NCBI GenBank assembly: GCA_913060695.1
Contig: CAJXUA010000016.1
Span: 1-64,000 of the forward strand
DNA from: an uncultured Gammaproteobacteria bacterium
GTDB taxonomy: Bacteria; Pseudomonadota; Gammaproteobacteria; Pseudomonadales; Pseudohongiellaceae
Direction of reading: 5' to 3'
Length of the DNA stretch: 64,000 nucleotides
The stretch's first letter is position 1, and every line of letters begins with the position of its first letter. Shown here in pieces: positions 50,509-60,123 of the stretch. The notes beneath the pieces were generated by a model. It was not told the origin of the DNA, made no database searches, and saw nothing but the letters and a program-made list of their open reading frames with translations. The position numbers and the translations under genes were made by a program.

Positions 50509-53500
50509 ATGTCGATTAGAGAAATAAGTAGAGTCATCTGTTGTTGGTTGCTATCTGTCGTTGGCTTGGCGATTCCGCTGGGCAGCAATGCCGCGCCCTT
50601 GCAACTGGCCAATAGCCCACTATTTCTTGGCGTTAGCGTAGACCCAAACGTATTCTTTATGGTCGATGATTCCGGCTCTATGGACTGGGAAATTCTCGCG
50701 ACCCCACACGACTATTATCTTAATTATTGGGAGAATGCGGGTGTCGCACGCAGCAGCGATGGTCTCTGGCTAACATTCGCTTCAGTAGGGACTTGTACTG
50801 GGCGCCGCTCTTATACTTTTTTCTTCGACAATAGTGATAACGCCTATAATTCTTGTACTTACCCCGAGACAGAAAAACAACCGGAATCTCTAGTACGCGA
50901 CTGGCGGGTGCGCTCGTCGGACTTTAATCTACTCTATTACGATCCCGCTCAGGACTATAAGCCATGGCCTGGCAAACCCGATGCGTCTTTCGTTGCGGCA
51001 CGTAGCGACCCTCAGCTTGGGACAAGTGGCTATACCGTTACTCGAGACCTTACAGGTTTCGTCTATCAAGTAGCCCAAGACGATCACGGTTATAGTGGGG
51101 CGCGACCTAGCGGTCCTTCTAGTGCAACTAACACCCCGAACGGAATCGTGGACCTTTTCGACTCCCATGTGGAATACACTGTAGGCGGTGCAGCACTAAC
51201 GCGTCGAGCCTTGACCGTCCCTGCAGCAGCAACTATGGCGGCCTTGAATACCACCTGCACCTTAACCCATGCACAGCAAGCAGTTCCTTACGCTAGTTGT
51301 TTCGGAACAACTGCCGCTACAACTTCCATAAGCGGTACAACGCTTGACGAGTACGGTCGTACCTTGGCTGAGACTAAACAAAATATTGCCAATTGGTATC
51401 AATACTCCAGACGCCGTTCTTTCGTTACGAAAGGGGCAATAGCGGCGGTAATTACGGCGTCTCCAGGCTTTCGCTTCGGACTGAGTGTCATCAATCAATA
51501 CGCGACTTTGTTCGCGGAAGTACCACCAGAGGCGACTGTTGAGTATTCCGCCCATAACACGGCCTTGCTCGATGATCTGTACAGCTATAATTGGCCTGCG
51601 ATGGGCACACCACTGCGCCGCGGCTTAGAGCGCGTGGGGGCCTATTACGACAATACTTTGGGTATGACAGATCCTATATTCTCTGCCTGCCAGCAAAATT
51701 TCTCAGTACTCTTTACCGATGGTTATTGGAATGGCAGTGACCCGTCCAATGCGATTGGAAACGCGGATGGCGATGGTCGTTCCCGTACACTAGCCGATGT
51801 GGCGCGTTATTATTACGACAATGATTTGAGTCCACTTCCCAATCAAGTGCCTACAAGTTTACTCGATGGGAATAACCGACAACATATGGTGACCTTCACC
51901 GTGGCATTCGGTGTGACGGGTTTGCTCGTCGATACCGATAGCGATGGTTGGCCAAATCCGACTCTGAATGTAAACGGCAATTGGGGTAATCCCTATAACA
52001 GCGACCCTGAGAAGATTGATGATTTGTGGCACGCCGCCTACAATAGTCAGGGCGTTTTCGTGGCGGCACAATCCCCACAGGAAGTAGTCAATTCCATTCA
52101 AGACGCACTCGCTAATATCGCCGATCGCGTCGGCTCTTCGGCGTCCGTCGCAACAAACTCCGGTACACTCAGTGCTGGCAGCTATCTGTTTCAGGCACGC
52201 TTCGACAGCGCCGATTGGAGTGGACAGTTACTCGCGTTCGGTATTAACGCCGATGGCAGCGTAGACCCGGTCCCGGACTGGAACGCGGGAGACGTGCTGG
52301 ACTCGCAGAACTACAATACGGCGCGCGAAATCTTAACTTACAACCCCGATGCAGATGTCATTCCCGGTGGCAGCCCTGAAGGGCAAGGTGTCGCGTTTCG
52401 CTGGCCAGCCAACCACAAGTCCCCAAATGCGTTGACAGGACTCACGTCTACTCAGATAAATTATCTATTGGGTAACGCACCTTATTCTGCTGCAACGGTT
52501 GCCCCTTCAGAAATAGCGGCAAACCAAGCCTATGGATCGGCATTGACGAATTTTCTGCGCGGTCAACGCAGTAACGAAGGCGTTGGATATGGGTTCAGGA
52601 CGCGCAATACTGTTTTAGGCGATATCGTCAATTCTGACCCTCGCTATGTGGGTGCGCCCAGTTTCCGCTATCCAGAGAGCGTAGCGCCGAAATCCTATGC
52701 GGCATTTAAGACGGCCTATAGCGCCCGAGCGCCCATGGTTTATGTAGGCGCAAATGACGGAATGTTGCATGGCTTTGCAGAGGCAAACGGAAGTGAAGGC
52801 ATCGCCTATGTCCCCAATGCTGTATTCGAGAATCTCCCAGACTTGGCAGATACTGCGTACTCACATCGCTATTTCGCGGACGCGGGCCCTACGATTGTCG
52901 ACGCATATCTGGCCACGATGGACGATCCGGCGAGTGCAGCGGATGGCCTATGGCGCACAGTCTTGGCTTCTGGCATAGGGGGCGGTGGACAGGCGGTCTT
53001 TGCGCTAGATGTAACGAATCCGGCGACTTTTGATGAGGCCAATGCAGCGAGCTTAGTGTTGTGGGAATTCGATGATGCCGACGATGCGGACCTAGGGTAT
53101 ACCTATGGCAAGCCGCAGATCGCAAAGATGGCTAATGGTCGCTGGGCTGCAGTGTTCGGCAACGGTTATAACAATACGGAGGCCGATGGCAACGTGAGTG
53201 CTAGTGGCGATGCGGTTCTGTTTATCGTCGACCTCGAAACTGGCGACTTAATTCGCAAACTAAGCACCAACGCCGGAACGGTGGCAACTCCCAATGGATT
53301 GGCGACACCTACACTAGTAGATTACAACGGTGACTTACAGGTAGATATTATTTACGCAGGCGACTTGCTAGGCAATATGTGGAAGTTCGACGTTACTAAT
53401 GCAAACCCTGGTCAGTGGGACAGCGATTACACATCCGGGCCTAACCCAAGGCCTCTATTTACGACAGAAGCCAACCAAGCGATTACCACACAACCGCAAG

Positions 53501-54210
53501 TCGCGTTTCATCCAGACGGGCGAGATGGTTTCATGGTCTATTTTGGTACCGGGCAATATTTGGAGATAGACGACAATGATCCCCTGTCCCAACCTACTCA
53601 AGCCTTCTATGGTATTTGGGACAAAAACGAAAATAGTCTAACGGCCTTCGATAGTAGCGACCTTGTCATTCAAACGATCGACAATCAATACAACGAAGGT
53701 TTCGATACCGATGAGAATGGGTCTGAAGATGCTTACTATGCGTTGCGTGAAATGTCGGACAATGACTTAGATTTCGATACGGCAATGGGGTGGAAGATTA
53801 ACCTACGACCTGAGGCGGTAGAGGGCGTGGCCAACGCGAATAACTTTGGCGAACGACAAGTAAGCAACGCTGTGGTACGCGACGGTCGTGTGATTTTTAC
53901 CACTTTGATTCCCTCGCAACAGCCATGCGATTTTGGGGGTAGCAGTTTTGTTATGCAGGTCAATTATCGCGATGGTGGGGCCTTGGGCTTCCCCGCATTC
54001 GACCTCAATGGAGATGGGGTGTTCGATGAGGTTGATACTAATGCTTCCGGAAGGATGTCGGACGTCGGTATCGTGCCAACCTTGAGCATTTTGTCAGACT
54101 CTGACCGCGACCTTGCCTTCGGAAGCGGTAGCAGTGGCGATGTGGACGTGATGGAGCTTAACACCGGAACGACAGCCAGCGGGCGGCAGTCGTGGCGGCA
54201 ATTAGATTGA
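50509..54210 (+). CDS. pilY1: Pilus tip adhesin/biogenesis factor PilY1
   Basis: A 1233-residue exported protein. A signal peptide is followed by an N-terminal von Willebrand A-like domain whose MIDAS DxSxS motif is VDDSGSMDWEI (about residue 53). The C-terminal half (~700-1200) is a beta-propeller with VYVGANDGMLHGF and NGRWAAVFGNGYNN repeats, the PilY1 hallmark. Calcium-loop motifs occur in DTDSDGWPNP and DLNGDGVFDEVD. Length is near P. aeruginosa PilY1 (1161). The ATG at 50509 follows GAGGT; the upstream MAEVI frame is less likely. It acts in tip assembly, adhesion and surface sensing. Confidence 0.93.
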   Translation: MSIREISRVICCWLLSVVGLAIPLGSNAAPLQLANSPLFLGVSVDPNVFFMVDDSGSMDWEILATPHDYYLNYWENAGVARSSDGLWLTFASVGTCTGRRSYTFFFDNSDNAYNSCTYPETEKQPESLVRDWRVRSSDFNLLYYDPAQDYKPWPGKPDASFVAARSDPQLGTSGYTVTRDLTGFVYQVAQDDHGYSGARPSGPSSATNTPNGIVDLFDSHVEYTVGGAALTRRALTVPAAATMAALNTTCTLTHAQQAVPYASCFGTTAATTSISGTTLDEYGRTLAETKQNIANWYQYSRRRSFVTKGAIAAVITASPGFRFGLSVINQYATLFAEVPPEATVEYSAHNTALLDDLYSYNWPAMGTPLRRGLERVGAYYDNTLGMTDPIFSACQQNFSVLFTDGYWNGSDPSNAIGNADGDGRSRTLADVARYYYDNDLSPLPNQVPTSLLDGNNRQHMVTFTVAFGVTGLLVDTDSDGWPNPTLNVNGNWGNPYNSDPEKIDDLWHAAYNSQGVFVAAQSPQEVVNSIQDALANIADRVGSSASVATNSGTLSAGSYLFQARFDSADWSGQLLAFGINADGSVDPVPDWNAGDVLDSQNYNTAREILTYNPDADVIPGGSPEGQGVAFRWPANHKSPNALTGLTSTQINYLLGNAPYSAATVAPSEIAANQAYGSALTNFLRGQRSNEGVGYGFRTRNTVLGDIVNSDPRYVGAPSFRYPESVAPKSYAAFKTAYSARAPMVYVGANDGMLHGFAEANGSEGIAYVPNAVFENLPDLADTAYSHRYFADAGPTIVDAYLATMDDPASAADGLWRTVLASGIGGGGQAVFALDVTNPATFDEANAASLVLWEFDDADDADLGYTYGKPQIAKMANGRWAAVFGNGYNNTEADGNVSASGDAVLFIVDLETGDLIRKLSTNAGTVATPNGLATPTLVDYNGDLQVDIIYAGDLLGNMWKFDVTNANPGQWDSDYTSGPNPRPLFTTEANQAITTQPQVAFHPDGRDGFMVYFGTGQYLEIDDNDPLSQPTQAFYGIWDKNENSLTAFDSSDLVIQTIDNQYNEGFDTDENGSEDAYYALREMSDNDLDFDTAMGWKINLRPEAVEGVANANNFGERQVSNAVVRDGRVIFTTLIPSQQPCDFGGSSFVMQVNYRDGGALGFPAFDLNGDGVFDEVDTNASGRMSDVGIVPTLSILSDSDRDLAFGSGSSGDVDVMELNTGTTASGRQSWRQLD

Positions 54211-54233
54211 CGAAGTTCACTAGGAGTTATTGT

Positions 54234-54539
54234 ATGCGACGATTTTTCCACTATGGATTGCTCTTCTTGTGCTTGATGGCCGCACAGGTATTCGCACAGA
54301 ACGAGCAAACCGGTAGCATCGAAGGTCTCGATCAGGATAATGGCTATGTGACGATTTCAGGAACGAGATATGGGTTTTCCGATCGCGTTACGCAAGTCTA
54401 TTTGAAGGATCGCCTCATAGGTCCAGAGAAGATGGATGTTGGAATGGTGGTGCGTTTTACACTCGATGCTAATGGCACTTTAGCGCGTGTAGAGCTGATC
54501 GGGCCTGATGCTATGCTTAGAGTGTTGGAACAGAACTAG
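54234..54539 (+). CDS. pilY2: PilY2-like small exported protein
   Basis: A 101-residue protein with a signal peptide (LLFLCLMAAQVFA) and a short beta-barrel-like domain (GSIEGLDQDNGYVTISGTRYGF). Its place between pilY1 and pilE and its size match PilY2 of Pseudomonas, a poorly understood pilus accessory protein. AGGAG lies 7 bases before ATG 54234; the longer frame from 54192 is not needed. Confidence 0.78.
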   Translation: MRRFFHYGLLFLCLMAAQVFAQNEQTGSIEGLDQDNGYVTISGTRYGFSDRVTQVYLKDRLIGPEKMDVGMVVRFTLDANGTLARVELIGPDAMLRVLEQN

Positions 54540-54570
54540 GGAGTTAATGTTCGCGCATAACTAGCGCAGT

Positions 54571-54587
54571 TTACGCTTCGGGCGTAA
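54571..54587 (+). other. Short hairpin before pilE
   Basis: TTACGC (54571-54576) pairs with GCGTAA (54582-54587) around TTCGG. It is in the leader between pilY2 and pilE and may be a processing or stability hairpin; no T-run follows. Confidence 0.4.
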
Positions 54588-54633
54588 GCTTATGCACATA
54601 ACGACCATCATCAATAAAGAGCGAATTTCAACT

Positions 54634-55083
54634 ATGAGAAAACTCTCAAAAGTGCGCAGATCTATATCAGCCATCTCCGGCTTCACATTGATTGAGTTGA
54701 TGATTGTGGTCGCAATAATAGGGGTATTGTCTGCAGTAGCCATTCCTGCCTACCAGCAGAGCGTGCGTAGTGGTGGGCGCGCAGAGGCGCAGAGTCTTTT
54801 GTTGCAAGTAGCCGCGAATCAAGAGCGTTTTTACTCGGACAATAATTCCTACTCAACTAATGCCAACCCCTTGTCCTCACCAGCTGTGGCAACTCTGACC
54901 TCTGAAGCAGGCTTGTATCAAGTTGCAGTAGCTGCGTGTGCCGCAGGAGCAATCACAAATTGTTTCGTCGCGACCGCGACACCACAGGGAAACCAGGCTG
55001 TCGATAGTTGTACAACGCTCACGATTACGAACACCGGCCTCAAGGGTGCCACTGGTGACACTGTCGCTAATTGCTGGCGCTAA
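54634..55083 (+). CDS. pilE: Type IV pilin PilE
   Basis: A 149-residue type IVa pilin. The leader MRKLSKVRRSISAISG precedes FTLIELMIVVAIIGVLSAVAIPAYQQ, which has Phe1, Glu5 and the full conserved helix. The C-terminal domain has one DSC and NCWR cysteine pair that can form the D-loop. In Pseudomonas PilE is a minor pilin at this place; here the sequence is also close to major pilins, so a structural role is possible. ATG 54634 starts a normal leader. It converges on fimT with a single base between stop codons. Confidence 0.9.
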   Translation: MRKLSKVRRSISAISGFTLIELMIVVAIIGVLSAVAIPAYQQSVRSGGRAEAQSLLLQVAANQERFYSDNNSYSTNANPLSSPAVATLTSEAGLYQVAVAACAAGAITNCFVATATPQGNQAVDSCTTLTITNTGLKGATGDTVANCWR

Positions 55084-55084
55084 A

Positions 55085-55654
55085 TTACTTGCACTCCAAG
55101 GCCTTGCCTCTACTGTTTTCCCTTACTCCGTCACCGTCGCTATCAACCGCAACACGAACTCGTCCGGCACTGTTGACGACTAGTTGACGCGCCAACTGTG
55201 GGTCGCCCGATGCGTCACAGTAACTGAAATTGCCACTCTGATGACGCATAAACCCCCTCGCATCAACCTGCAAGTACTGGCGATTGCCAAAGGCGCGCCA
55301 AGTAATGCTGCCTTGCCGACTTAGCTCACTCCTTGCTCTTAGTATAATATCGTCTTGGTTAATCTTGCGGTCGAAGTTGCGATCTAGAAAGAGCATCGCG
55401 CCTGACGACCATGTGCCACCACATTGTAGTCCGGTGCTGCTGGGGCAGAGTGTTACGCCGCGTCCGTTTTTCGCTGCGGCACTGCGGGCTGTTAGAATCA
55501 GCTCATTAAGTGAACGCAGGGCTAGGTCGCCCTCTTTGGCCGCAACGAAACTTTGCAGTGGAGCCGCAGCCAGCCCTGTTAGGACACAGACCAAGGCGAG
55601 TGTGATGCACAACTCGAGTATTGTGAAACCGCGATTGCCGATCAATTTAGTCAC
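55085..55654 (-). CDS. fimT: GspH/FimT-family pseudopilin, reverse strand
   Basis: A 189-residue prepilin: leader MTKLIGNRG then FTILELCITLALVCVLTGLAAAP. LNELILTARSAAAKNGRGVTLCPS and FLDRNFDRKINQDD match the GspH/FimT domain. In Pseudomonas fimT stands next to thiO and in line with fimU; here it is on the opposite strand to the operon. The C-terminus has DSDGDGVRE, an EF-hand-like loop. An AAGGAGGTGAC site gives it a strong ribosome binding site. Its stop is one base from the pilE stop. Confidence 0.82.
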   Translation of the reverse strand: MTKLIGNRGFTILELCITLALVCVLTGLAAAPLQSFVAAKEGDLALRSLNELILTARSAAAKNGRGVTLCPSSTGLQCGGTWSSGAMLFLDRNFDRKINQDDIILRARSELSRQGSITWRAFGNRQYLQVDARGFMRHQSGNFSYCDASGDPQLARQLVVNSAGRVRVAVDSDGDGVRENSRGKALECK

Positions 55655-55749
55655 CTCCTTGTGCTAAAGTTGCTCCTTTTCAGTGTAGTTCGTGCAGCAT
55701 GATTGCGCGAACTTCGCAGTCTGTATCTAGGGCATCAGATTTGAATGAT

Positions 55750-56871
55750 ATGAGCGATTTTCTAATAGTAGGAGGAGGCATCATCGGCCTGCTTCTCGCG
55801 CGGGAACTATCCGCTGCAGGGGCTAGCGTTACCGTGATCGAGCGCGGCGAATGTGGCAAAGAAGCTTCATGGGCCGGTGGTGGAATCGTGTCGCCTCTCT
55901 ATCCTTGGCGCTATACGCCTGCGGTTACCGCGCTTGCCAGTTCCGCACAGAAGGAATATCCAGCCTTAGCAAAGCAGTTGTTAGATGAGACTGGAATAGA
56001 TCCTGAGTGGGAGCGCACCGGCCTTTTGATGCTTGACGCTGAGGACTCCAATGCGGCCTTAGCGTGGGCAAAAGGCGTAGGCAGTGCGATGCATTCGCTC
56101 TCCAGCGAGTCAATATATCAACGCGAACCTTTATTGGCGCCGGGATACAGTGAGGGCCTGTGGATGCCAGACATCGCTAATATTCGCAATCCGCGTTTGC
56201 TCAAAGCCTTGCTTAAAAGCTTGCAACTGCAGCCTCGCGTGCGTTTTCTACAACACAGTAGTGTCACCGGGTTTATTCAAGGAACAAGCGGAGAAGAGCG
56301 CAGCATCGAGGGCGTTGAGTTACTGCGTAATGGACAGTATGAAAAAGTTCTGGGGCAGCATGCTGTGGTTACGGCGGGTGCTTGGACGGGAAGACTATTC
56401 AAATCCCTTTCGCTCGATGTAGACGTGCATCCGGTTAAGGGACAAATGCTGCTGCTGAAGCCTGCGAAACAAGTGCTTAGTAGCATCGTGTTGAGTAATG
56501 GTCGCTACCTGATACCACGTCGAGATGGACATCTGTTGGTAGGCAGTACTCTGGAGTATACCGATTTTGATAAGAGTACTAGCGAGGTGGCCGAGCAAAG
56601 TCTCTATGCATCGGCGCTGGCACTAATTCCCAAATTAGAATCAGCTCAAATGATTGCTCATTGGGCAGGGTTGAGGCCAGGCGCCGCGCAAGGAATACCC
56701 TATATAGGAGGCGTGCCAGGGTTTCGGAATTTGAGTGTGAATGCTGGCCAATTCCGCAATGGTTTGGTGCTAGCACCTGCATCGGCAGGTCTGCTTGCAG
56801 ATATCCTGTTGGGACGAGCTCCGCGAGTAGATCCACTTCCTTATCAGCTAGCGACAGGATTTTCTGCTTAA
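55750..56871 (+). CDS. thiO: FAD-dependent glycine oxidase ThiO
   Basis: A 373-residue DAO-family oxidase. The FAD-binding motif FLIVGGGIIGLLLARELSAAGASVTVIER is at the N-terminus. KEASWAGGGIVSPLYPWRYTP is the ThiO-type flavin contact, and AGLRPGAAQGIPYIGG is the C-terminal one. It oxidises glycine to iminoglycine for thiazole synthesis. ATG 55750 is preferred; a TTG three codons upstream and an ATG at 55699 are possible. It lies between fimT and pilR as in the Pseudomonas locus. Confidence 0.9.
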   Translation: MSDFLIVGGGIIGLLLARELSAAGASVTVIERGECGKEASWAGGGIVSPLYPWRYTPAVTALASSAQKEYPALAKQLLDETGIDPEWERTGLLMLDAEDSNAALAWAKGVGSAMHSLSSESIYQREPLLAPGYSEGLWMPDIANIRNPRLLKALLKSLQLQPRVRFLQHSSVTGFIQGTSGEERSIEGVELLRNGQYEKVLGQHAVVTAGAWTGRLFKSLSLDVDVHPVKGQMLLLKPAKQVLSSIVLSNGRYLIPRRDGHLLVGSTLEYTDFDKSTSEVAEQSLYASALALIPKLESAQMIAHWAGLRPGAAQGIPYIGGVPGFRNLSVNAGQFRNGLVLAPASAGLLADILLGRAPRVDPLPYQLATGFSA

Positions 56872-56873
56872 CG

Positions 56874-58289
56874 TCATTCTAGGTTCAGTTTCTTCATGCG
56901 GTAGCGTAATGAGCGAAAGCTCATGCCGAGAAGCTCGGCGGCCGCCGTCTTGTTCCATCGCGACTCTAAAAGCGCTAGTTCTATGGCACGTTTTTCGATG
57001 TTCTCTAGATGCTGTTCTAGCGAAAAGCCGTTACCTAAGGAGAATTCCGCACCATCCCCATCCCCATCCACTTTAACTTTGTCACTAGCAGCAGGGTTCG
57101 CCATCGAGGTGGTGAAGCTGCTGTTTTGTTGCGTAAGGTCTAAGTTGCTTGCGGTGATGCGTTTGTTTTCACTCAGGGTTAGAGCGCGTTGTAAGATGTT
57201 TTCCAATTCCCGCACATTCCCCGGGAATGGATAGCGGCATAGCGCTGTCATAGCGTCGTCCCCAATGCTGGGTGGCGATTCCAAATTATTGTCGAGCGCG
57301 ATGCGGTTCATTAATTGTTCGGCAATATCGGGAATATCTTCACTGCGTTCGCGCAGACTTGGGACCGCTAGTTCGATGACATTAATACGGTAGTAAAGAT
57401 CTTGCCGAAAACGTTGTAGATTGACCTCTTCGACCAGATTCTTATGGCTGGCACTGAGTAGGCGCACATCCGTGGGGTATTCGATTTGGGATCCAACCGG
57501 GCGGACCGATTTCTCCTGTATTACACGAAGTAGTTTGACCTGCATATGGAGGGGGAGGTCTGCTACTTCGTCTAGAAACAGAGTGCCGCCAGAGGCCGCC
57601 TGAAATAGCCCAGTCTTATCTTTGTCTGCACCTGTAAAGCTGCCCTTTATGTGTCCAAAGAGCTCGCTTTCCATCAACTCCGAGGGTATTGCCCCGCAAT
57701 TAACTGCGATGAATGGACTGTCGGCCCTCGCACTTTGCAAATGAATAGAGCGAGCCGCAAGCTCCTTGCCACTGCCCGACTCGCCGCTTATGAACACGGG
57801 GGCCTGGCTGCGTGCGAGGCGGCTGATCTGTTGTCGCAGTTCGCGTATTTTCTCCGATCTTCCACTGATGTTAACTGCTTCTGGTAGAACAGAAGTATGA
57901 CTAGAATGGGAAGGCGCCGGAGTTGTGGAAAGTTTTATTGCCGCTAGCACTAAGTCTCGAAGTTTCTGTAAGTCGACTGGTTTGGAAACGAAATCGAAGG
58001 CTCCCGCTTTCAGTGCTTTAATTGCGGTCTCTGCGTTGCCATGGGCAGTGATTACTGCGACGGGCATGTGGCTGTATTGACGTTGGATGTGCTCGACAAG
58101 CTTGATGCCGTCGCCATCAGGAAGGCGCATATCTGTTAAACATAGGCTAAAAGAATTATTACGCAGATGCGCGAAAGCGCTCGCGAGATCACTGGCACTC
58201 TCGGTAATGAGTGACATCCGGCCCAGCGTGATTTCTAGTAGTTCGCGAATGTCCGGTTCGTCGTCAACTATTAATACTCTACCTGTCAT
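56874..58289 (-). CDS. pilR: NtrC-family response regulator PilR
   Basis: A 471-residue sigma-54 activator. The receiver has its phospho-Asp in CLTDMRLPDGDG (about residue 53). The AAA+ domain has Walker A GESGSGKEL, the sigma-54 contact loop GSFTGA (Ser for Ala as often in PilR) and GGTLFLDEVADLP (Walker B). A Fis-type helix-turn-helix ends the protein (AAELLGMSFRSLRYRMKKL). ATG 58289 is favoured over the preceding ATG because of GGAG spacing. It should activate the sigma-54 promoter at 47542 and the major pilin gene. Its stop is 2 bases from that of thiO. Confidence 0.94.
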   Translation of the reverse strand: MTGRVLIVDDEPDIRELLEITLGRMSLITESASDLASAFAHLRNNSFSLCLTDMRLPDGDGIKLVEHIQRQYSHMPVAVITAHGNAETAIKALKAGAFDFVSKPVDLQKLRDLVLAAIKLSTTPAPSHSSHTSVLPEAVNISGRSEKIRELRQQISRLARSQAPVFISGESGSGKELAARSIHLQSARADSPFIAVNCGAIPSELMESELFGHIKGSFTGADKDKTGLFQAASGGTLFLDEVADLPLHMQVKLLRVIQEKSVRPVGSQIEYPTDVRLLSASHKNLVEEVNLQRFRQDLYYRINVIELAVPSLRERSEDIPDIAEQLMNRIALDNNLESPPSIGDDAMTALCRYPFPGNVRELENILQRALTLSENKRITASNLDLTQQNSSFTTSMANPAASDKVKVDGDGDGAEFSLGNGFSLEQHLENIEKRAIELALLESRWNKTAAAELLGMSFRSLRYRMKKLNLE

Positions 58290-58320
58290 CATTACTCCAG
58301 GCTCAGGCCGTTGATGCTGG

Positions 58321-59940
58321 TCAATCTATATTCCGATCGGGGTGAGCGAAGTGGATGCTGAAACAGCTCTTACCCTCTGTAGTACGTTTATAAGAGAGCT
58401 GAGCTTGGTTAGCTTCGCATAGTTCTTTTGAGATATAAAGGCCTAGGCCTGTCCCTGTTGCCTCTGTGGTATGGAAGGGCTCAAACAGGTGTTCCTCAGT
58501 AGTTTCATCAATACCTGGACCGTCGTCGATGACATGAAGCACCGGTATGTCATTGTTATTCCTATCGCTAATACCACCTTTGAGCTGCAAGCTAGCTTTG
58601 CCTGTTTTCTTCTCGCTATAACGCAGGCCGTTCTCTACTAAATTATTGAGTATTTGCTCTAGTTGATTCGTTATAACCCTTATCTCTGTCGAACGCGGCT
58701 GTATGTCGATGAGAATATCTCCGTTAAGCTGATGTGCTTCACGATAAACGTCGACATAGTCCGTTAACCAATCGTGCAGATTGATACGCTGTGTGCGGAC
58801 CTGCTTATGGCGAGACATATGCAGTACATCTTCGATGATATGGTTCACCCTAGCGCTGTGATTCATGATGATCTCAAGAAGCCTGTGGTCAGCAGGGCTA
58901 AGCTGAGAATCTTCCGCTAGTAATTGCGTGGCGTGGCTGATAGCACCTAAGGGATTGCGGATTTCATGAGCGATACTCGCAGTAAGTCTGCCAAGAGAAG
59001 CAAGTTTGAGCTGTTTGACCCGTTGTATTAAATGGCTACTGTCTTCAAGAAAAACCAAGACACTGGATTCTGGCTCCGGCGTAAGGTAGGTGAAACTCGC
59101 CTGTATTTGTGGGCCACTCTTGTGCACGCTGAAGGTTGGTGGGCGCTTGGTTTTATTGGTTTTCCAGCGGTTCAAATTTTCGAGCAGCGCCTGGGGTAAT
59201 ACCAATGTACTTGCAGCGTAATCGATACTGTCATCTTTAGCTTGCAGTGCGAGCATCTGATTGGCCGCGTCATTGGCGGTGACGACATTGTCCTCTTGTC
59301 CGAGCACAAGGATGCCAGTACGCATGCGTGCAATGATCAATTGATTGAGCTGTTCCAAACTCAGAATGTCGGAGGCTTGTCGTGCGGCTAATAATGCACT
59401 TCGACGCATTCTCTCTGCGAGGGTCTGCAGGTAAAGAGAAGTCGCGAATAGCAGTGCGCCTAGAAGGCCTGACTGCACATACTGATTGCCAGGGACATTG
59501 CGGGTAAAGCTCAGATAGACCTCACTATAGATAATAGCGATGCTGGCAATCGCTGCGAGGAACGTACTCATGCGCCCTGCGATTAGGATGCTGCCCGCAG
59601 CAATCGTCACTAGATGGAGTAGACCCAAGCCACTAAGAACTCCTCGTGAGCTGTAAGTCAGCAAGGCAACGCTTAGAATGTCTATTATGAAAAGCGTACT
59701 AAGAAGCCGTTGCCGTGCCCTAGAACTCTGCTCTGGCCTAAGAAGGAATAAGACCAGCAAACTGAAGCCTAGATAGGCTAGCGTGGTATACAGAAACAAG
59801 GGAGGGTTGTGGTTGCCAAGCTGAGTAGTATTAGCCCCGCTTAGGAAGCTAAGCAGTAAAATAATAGCGAGCGCGAGCCGATAAACGTTATAGATCTGTA
59901 ATATTCGAGTATTTTGGTCGGGTAGCGTGCTGGCATCCAT
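58321..59940 (-). CDS. pilS: Sensor histidine kinase PilS
   Basis: A 539-residue partner of PilR. Six hydrophobic segments cover about residues 15-185, a PAS-like region follows (LILVLGQEDNVVTANDAANQML pattern), then HisKA with SIAHEIRNPLGAISHA and the ATPase domain (LNNLVENGLRYS, DDGPGIDE, GTGLGLYIS). PilS senses pilin levels in the membrane in Pseudomonas. ATG 59940 gives the start of the known domain; the frame extends to 60036 with unlikely sequence. Gap to pilR is 31 bases. Confidence 0.92.
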   Translation of the reverse strand: MDASTLPDQNTRILQIYNVYRLALAIILLLSFLSGANTTQLGNHNPPLFLYTTLAYLGFSLLVLFLLRPEQSSRARQRLLSTLFIIDILSVALLTYSSRGVLSGLGLLHLVTIAAGSILIAGRMSTFLAAIASIAIIYSEVYLSFTRNVPGNQYVQSGLLGALLFATSLYLQTLAERMRRSALLAARQASDILSLEQLNQLIIARMRTGILVLGQEDNVVTANDAANQMLALQAKDDSIDYAASTLVLPQALLENLNRWKTNKTKRPPTFSVHKSGPQIQASFTYLTPEPESSVLVFLEDSSHLIQRVKQLKLASLGRLTASIAHEIRNPLGAISHATQLLAEDSQLSPADHRLLEIIMNHSARVNHIIEDVLHMSRHKQVRTQRINLHDWLTDYVDVYREAHQLNGDILIDIQPRSTEIRVITNQLEQILNNLVENGLRYSEKKTGKASLQLKGGISDRNNNDIPVLHVIDDGPGIDETTEEHLFEPFHTTEATGTGLGLYISKELCEANQAQLSYKRTTEGKSCFSIHFAHPDRNID

Positions 59941-60123
59941 AACGACGGGTCTTTGAGGCTGTTTGGCGCACGGCAAAGCAATTTGCGTTTTGCTTATGCT
60001 GTGGGTTTGTCGGACAATATCGCACTTGATTGACAATAGCCATATGCGCTGCTGTCGCCCTTCGTTTGAATAATTTCACGCTGCAGCGCTATTAATTGCC
60101 GCAGACTATTTCATGAGGACGCT

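Noticed and set aside
54540-54633. A second sigma-54 promoter in front of pilE
   Set aside because: No GG and GC pair with a 10-base spacing was found in the gap.
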